A DNA stretch of 64,000 nucleotides from Bacteroidaceae bacterium. GTDB taxonomy: Bacteria > Bacteroidota > Bacteroidia > Bacteroidales > Bacteroidaceae. The position numbers were made by a program, and so were the translations under genes. The notes below the pieces were generated by a model. It was not told where the DNA came from. It was given only the letters and a program-made list of their open reading frames with translations, and ran no database searches. Where the stretch lies: assembly GCA_017962495.1 (NCBI GenBank), contig JAGCVH010000003.1, positions 1 to 64,000 of the forward strand, given 5' to 3'. Positions 61,504 through 64,000 of the stretch are shown in pieces (the stretch's first letter is position 1; every line of letters begins with the position of its first letter).

Positions 61504-64000
61504 TTAGAAGTTCAGCTTAAGACCAAGGGTATAAGTCGTTGGACGTGGGAAGACACTGCCGTCAACACCTGTACCGTGTGTGCGCTCGGGATCGATTCCA
61601 TCGTAACCCGAAATCACGAAGGGATTGGAAACAGTCGCATAGATGCGTCCGTCGATTCCCTTGTAGTGACCCGATGAGAACAGGCGAGTGAATGAATATC
61701 CCAACGTGATGTTGTCACAGCGCAGGAAAGAAGCATTACGTACAAAGTAGTCGCTCATGTAGTAGTCGGTCTTGCCTTGGAAACCAAGTGCAATAGCTTC
61801 TTCCGTAGTGTTGGTGTAGGCGCTGTTGGAGTAAATACCCGACCAGCCCACATTGGCACGATTCGAAAGGAAATCGTAATAGAGGTAGTTGTTTAGACTT
61901 GCACGCAGTGAGAAGCTCAAATCCCAGTTCTTCCAGATGAACTTGTTGGTCAGGCCCATCGTAACATCAGCAGTTGGGTTCTTATAGACATACTTATCAT
62001 CAGCGTTGATGATACCATCGGCATTACGGTCAACATATACGCCTTCCAGGGGACTGCCGTTCTTGTCATAAACTTGCTGATACACATAGAAACTGTTGAT
62101 AGGATAACCCACCATGTTCACTTGCACCTGATTGTTCAGACCTGCACCTATGGAGTTGCCGGACAGCTCGAAAGCAGCACCTGTATTCAATTCGGTCAGT
62201 TCGTTGTCGTTCCAGGTTACATTGTAACCGATGGTCCAAGAGAAGTTCTTGGTGACAACGGGACGAGCATTGATGCTGAACTCGACACCTCTGTTGCGAA
62301 GCGAACCGATGTTTTCGATTCTCTTGTTACTGAACTGAACGCTTGGGTCAACATATACGTCTGAAATAAGGTCTTTGGTTTTGCGGTAGTATAGGTCGAG
62401 AGCACCATCAATGCGACCATTCAGGAAACTATAGTCGAGACCTATGTTATAGGTAAACGTGCGCTCCCACTTGATGTCGGGATTGAACACTTCGGGACGG
62501 AAGGCATAGTAGCTCTGGTTGCCCAGCATATACTGAGCATAGACGTTACCAGTAGTGTAGCGAGGCAAATAGTAGAAACCAATGCCCAAATCCTGCTGGC
62601 CAGTGACACCATAGCCGAGACGGAGTTTCAACTCATCCAAAGCCTTGCAGTCACGCAGGAATTTCTCTTCGTTAATCTTCCACGCCAACGCCAGAGCAGG
62701 GAACTTGCCCCATTGGTTGCCCCTTGCGAAGTACGATGAACCGTCGAAACGCATGGAAGCCGTGAGCATATAACGATTAAGCAAGATGTAGTTCAAGCGA
62801 GCGAAGTATGATGCCAGACGATGTGGGAAAATCCGCTCTCTTTCTTCGCGAAGGGTGGGAGAATATGCTTCGGGGATGTCCATTCTAACGCCGTTGGCAT
62901 TATACCATTCATTACCCTGTCCATAGTCGTAGAAGTGACGGCGGAAATGCTGAAGTTCAGCACCTGCCATAACATCGAGATTGTGCTTGTCATTCCAATT
63001 GTGGGCATATTGAACATAGCCATTGGCGCGCCAGTTGTACTTGTAGGATTGATTTACACCTTCCCATCCGTAGTAGTTGTTGCCAAAAGAGTAGGGTGAG
63101 ATAATGTTTTTCTGGAAACCGGCAGAATAGTCACCGCCGAAACTTCCATGCAGGCTCAAGTCCTCGAAACCATGAATCTTATATTCCAGTTCAAGGTTAC
63201 CAATGAAGGCGTGGCTTTCGGCACGATTGTCTTGGTTCATCAAAAGAGCCAATGGGTTCTGGGGAGTATTGGTGTTTGTGATGTGTGTCCAGTTGGGGTC
63301 ATTTCCGCGTGAACCGTTCATCATAGTTTGCCAATAGCCACCGAACTCAGGATAAGTGTCGTCAAGAACAGGCTGAGTGGGGTCTATACGTAAAGCACTT
63401 CCAATGGCAGCGCCAGCATCGGCATAGCGGTTCTCGGCATACATGTACTTGGCAGTAAGGTTCACACTCAGGTGCTCCTTAAAGAATTTGGGAGAAAGAT
63501 TCAGCGAGCTGGTAAAGCGCTGGAACTTTGATGTCTTGATAACACCATTCTTGCCAGTAAATCCCAAACTTAATCGATAAGGTAGATTCTTAACGGCACC
63601 AGTCAGACCAATCTGATGGTCGCTTCCTACTGCGTTACGCAATATTTGGTCGGTCCAGTTCGTGTTTTCTTTACCGAGAGCAGGCATTCCATCAGCACTG
63701 CCGTTGTGGTTCGCCTTATAAAGGTTTGTAGCATAGTCGCGGAACTGGTCGCCATCGAGTACTTCATACTTGCGATAGGCGTGGGAGACACTTACATTAC
63801 CTGTGTAGTTCACCTTTACGGGAGAACCCTTCTTGCCCGTCTTTGTGGTGATGATGATGACACCGTTTGATGCGCGACTACCATAGATGGCTGTTGCGCT
63901 GGCGTCCTTCAGCACGGTGAAGGTCTCGATGTCCTCAGGATTAACCATTGAGAGAGGATTGGCCAGCCCTTGAACACCATTGTTGTCAATGGCAAGACCG
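61504..64000 (-). CDS. susC: SusC-like TonB-dependent outer-membrane receptor (partial, runs off the window)
   Basis: Barrel of the SusCD importer; the frame stays open to the window edge, so signal peptide, carboxypeptidase-like domain and the first part of the plug are missing. The visible start is [20 protein letters not shown], followed by [20 protein letters not shown] and [13 protein letters not shown], the usual SusC plug segment. More than 700 residues of barrel follow, ending YTLGLKLNF with terminal Phe. The Met at 63948 is internal and not the start. Confidence 0.95.
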   Translation of the reverse strand, partial: GLAIDNNGVQGLANPLSMVNPEDIETFTVLKDASATAIYGSRASNGVIIITTKTGKKGSPVKVNYTGNVSVSHAYRKYEVLDGDQFRDYATNLYKANHNGSADGMPALGKENTNWTDQILRNAVGSDHQIGLTGAVKNLPYRLSLGFTGKNGVIKTSKFQRFTSSLNLSPKFFKEHLSVNLTAKYMYAENRYADAGAAIGSALRIDPTQPVLDDTYPEFGGYWQTMMNGSRGNDPNWTHITNTNTPQNPLALLMNQDNRAESHAFIGNLELEYKIHGFEDLSLHGSFGGDYSAGFQKNIISPYSFGNNYYGWEGVNQSYKYNWRANGYVQYAHNWNDKHNLDVMAGAELQHFRRHFYDYGQGNEWYNANGVRMDIPEAYSPTLREERERIFPHRLASYFARLNYILLNRYMLTASMRFDGSSYFARGNQWGKFPALALAWKINEEKFLRDCKALDELKLRLGYGVTGQQDLGIGFYYLPRYTTGNVYAQYMLGNQSYYAFRPEVFNPDIKWERTFTYNIGLDYSFLNGRIDGALDLYYRKTKDLISDVYVDPSVQFSNKRIENIGSLRNRGVEFSINARPVVTKNFSWTIGYNVTWNDNELTELNTGAAFELSGNSIGAGLNNQVQVNMVGYPINSFYVYQQVYDKNGSPLEGVYVDRNADGIINADDKYVYKNPTADVTMGLTNKFIWKNWDLSFSLRASLNNYLYYDFLSNRANVGWSGIYSNSAYTNTTEEAIALGFQGKTDYYMSDYFVRNASFLRCDNITLGYSFTRLFSSGHYKGIDGRIYATVSNPFVISGYDGIDPERTHGTGVDGSVFPRPTTYTLGLKLNF

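Noticed and set aside
63946..63948. ATG as the start of the SusC-like gene
   Set aside because: The frame remains open to the window edge with typical plug-domain sequence, so the gene begins outside.

Overview
The window reads as a chromosomal segment of a Prevotella-like member of the Bacteroidota (Bacteroidales). The evidence is a SusC/SusD starch locus at the right end, surface lipoproteins whose Cys is followed by acidic residues, BspA-type leucine-rich repeats with a dockerin-like tail, enzymes with 'KGIYI...GKK' C-terminal sorting tails, and repeated promoters of the Bacteroidota type TTTG-N19/20-TAnnTTTG. There is no phage, no complete insertion sequence and no CRISPR array.

Layout. 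0-15.5 kb: housekeeping and envelope genes (prmA, an aromatic-rich secreted protein, an OmpP1/FadL-like protein, Nudix, DUF1294, GH16, FHA, HU/SPOR protein, rfbC, DEAD-box helicase, an LptF/LptG permease, tgt, lon, trmN6). 15.7-28.6 kb: a carbohydrate region with an AraC regulator divergent from a sugar MFS transporter, a DUF5107-TPR protein and a GH35 enzyme, then tRNA-Cys, a clan GH-A-like enzyme with lectin modules, and a GH76 mannanase. 28.8-43.5 kb: a surface-protein region on the minus strand with a BspA/dockerin protein and three tandem cassettes. Each cassette is a roughly 1200-residue secreted protein followed by a nearly invariant 60-61-residue acidic peptide gene. An orphan transposase-like HTH gene lies at the head of the region. 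44.3-53.3 kb: a dense minus-strand run (dnaN, exonuclease, coaBC, DUF4835, recN, degenerate protease-TPR, tilS). 53.4-64 kb: a DUF3127 gene, then a starch utilisation locus read right to left (susC, susD, SusE-like, SusF-like, GH13 amylase, MFS transporter).

How the genes work together. The starch locus encodes outer-membrane capture and import (SusC/D plus SusE/F-like lipoproteins), an extracellular amylase and an inner-membrane transporter. The AraC-linked region probably handles beta-galactoside and alpha-mannan-type glycans. The three surface-protein/peptide cassettes look like recent tandem duplications in which the peptide is the best-conserved part.

Two patterns seem new to me. First, the large-secreted-protein plus small-peptide cassettes: each peptide has the same GGAGG-N8-ATG start signal, and the last 41 residues are identical across copies although codons differ. 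Second, arrays of short palindromes spaced about 22 bp apart sit in four of the five convergent gene junctions; the palindrome sequence differs between loci while the spacing is kept. A third pattern is that short tandem repeats and GC-rich hairpin repeats typical of the gene junctions here have entered reading frames, including signal peptides, without breaking them. All calls were made by eye from the sequence; no database search was run.
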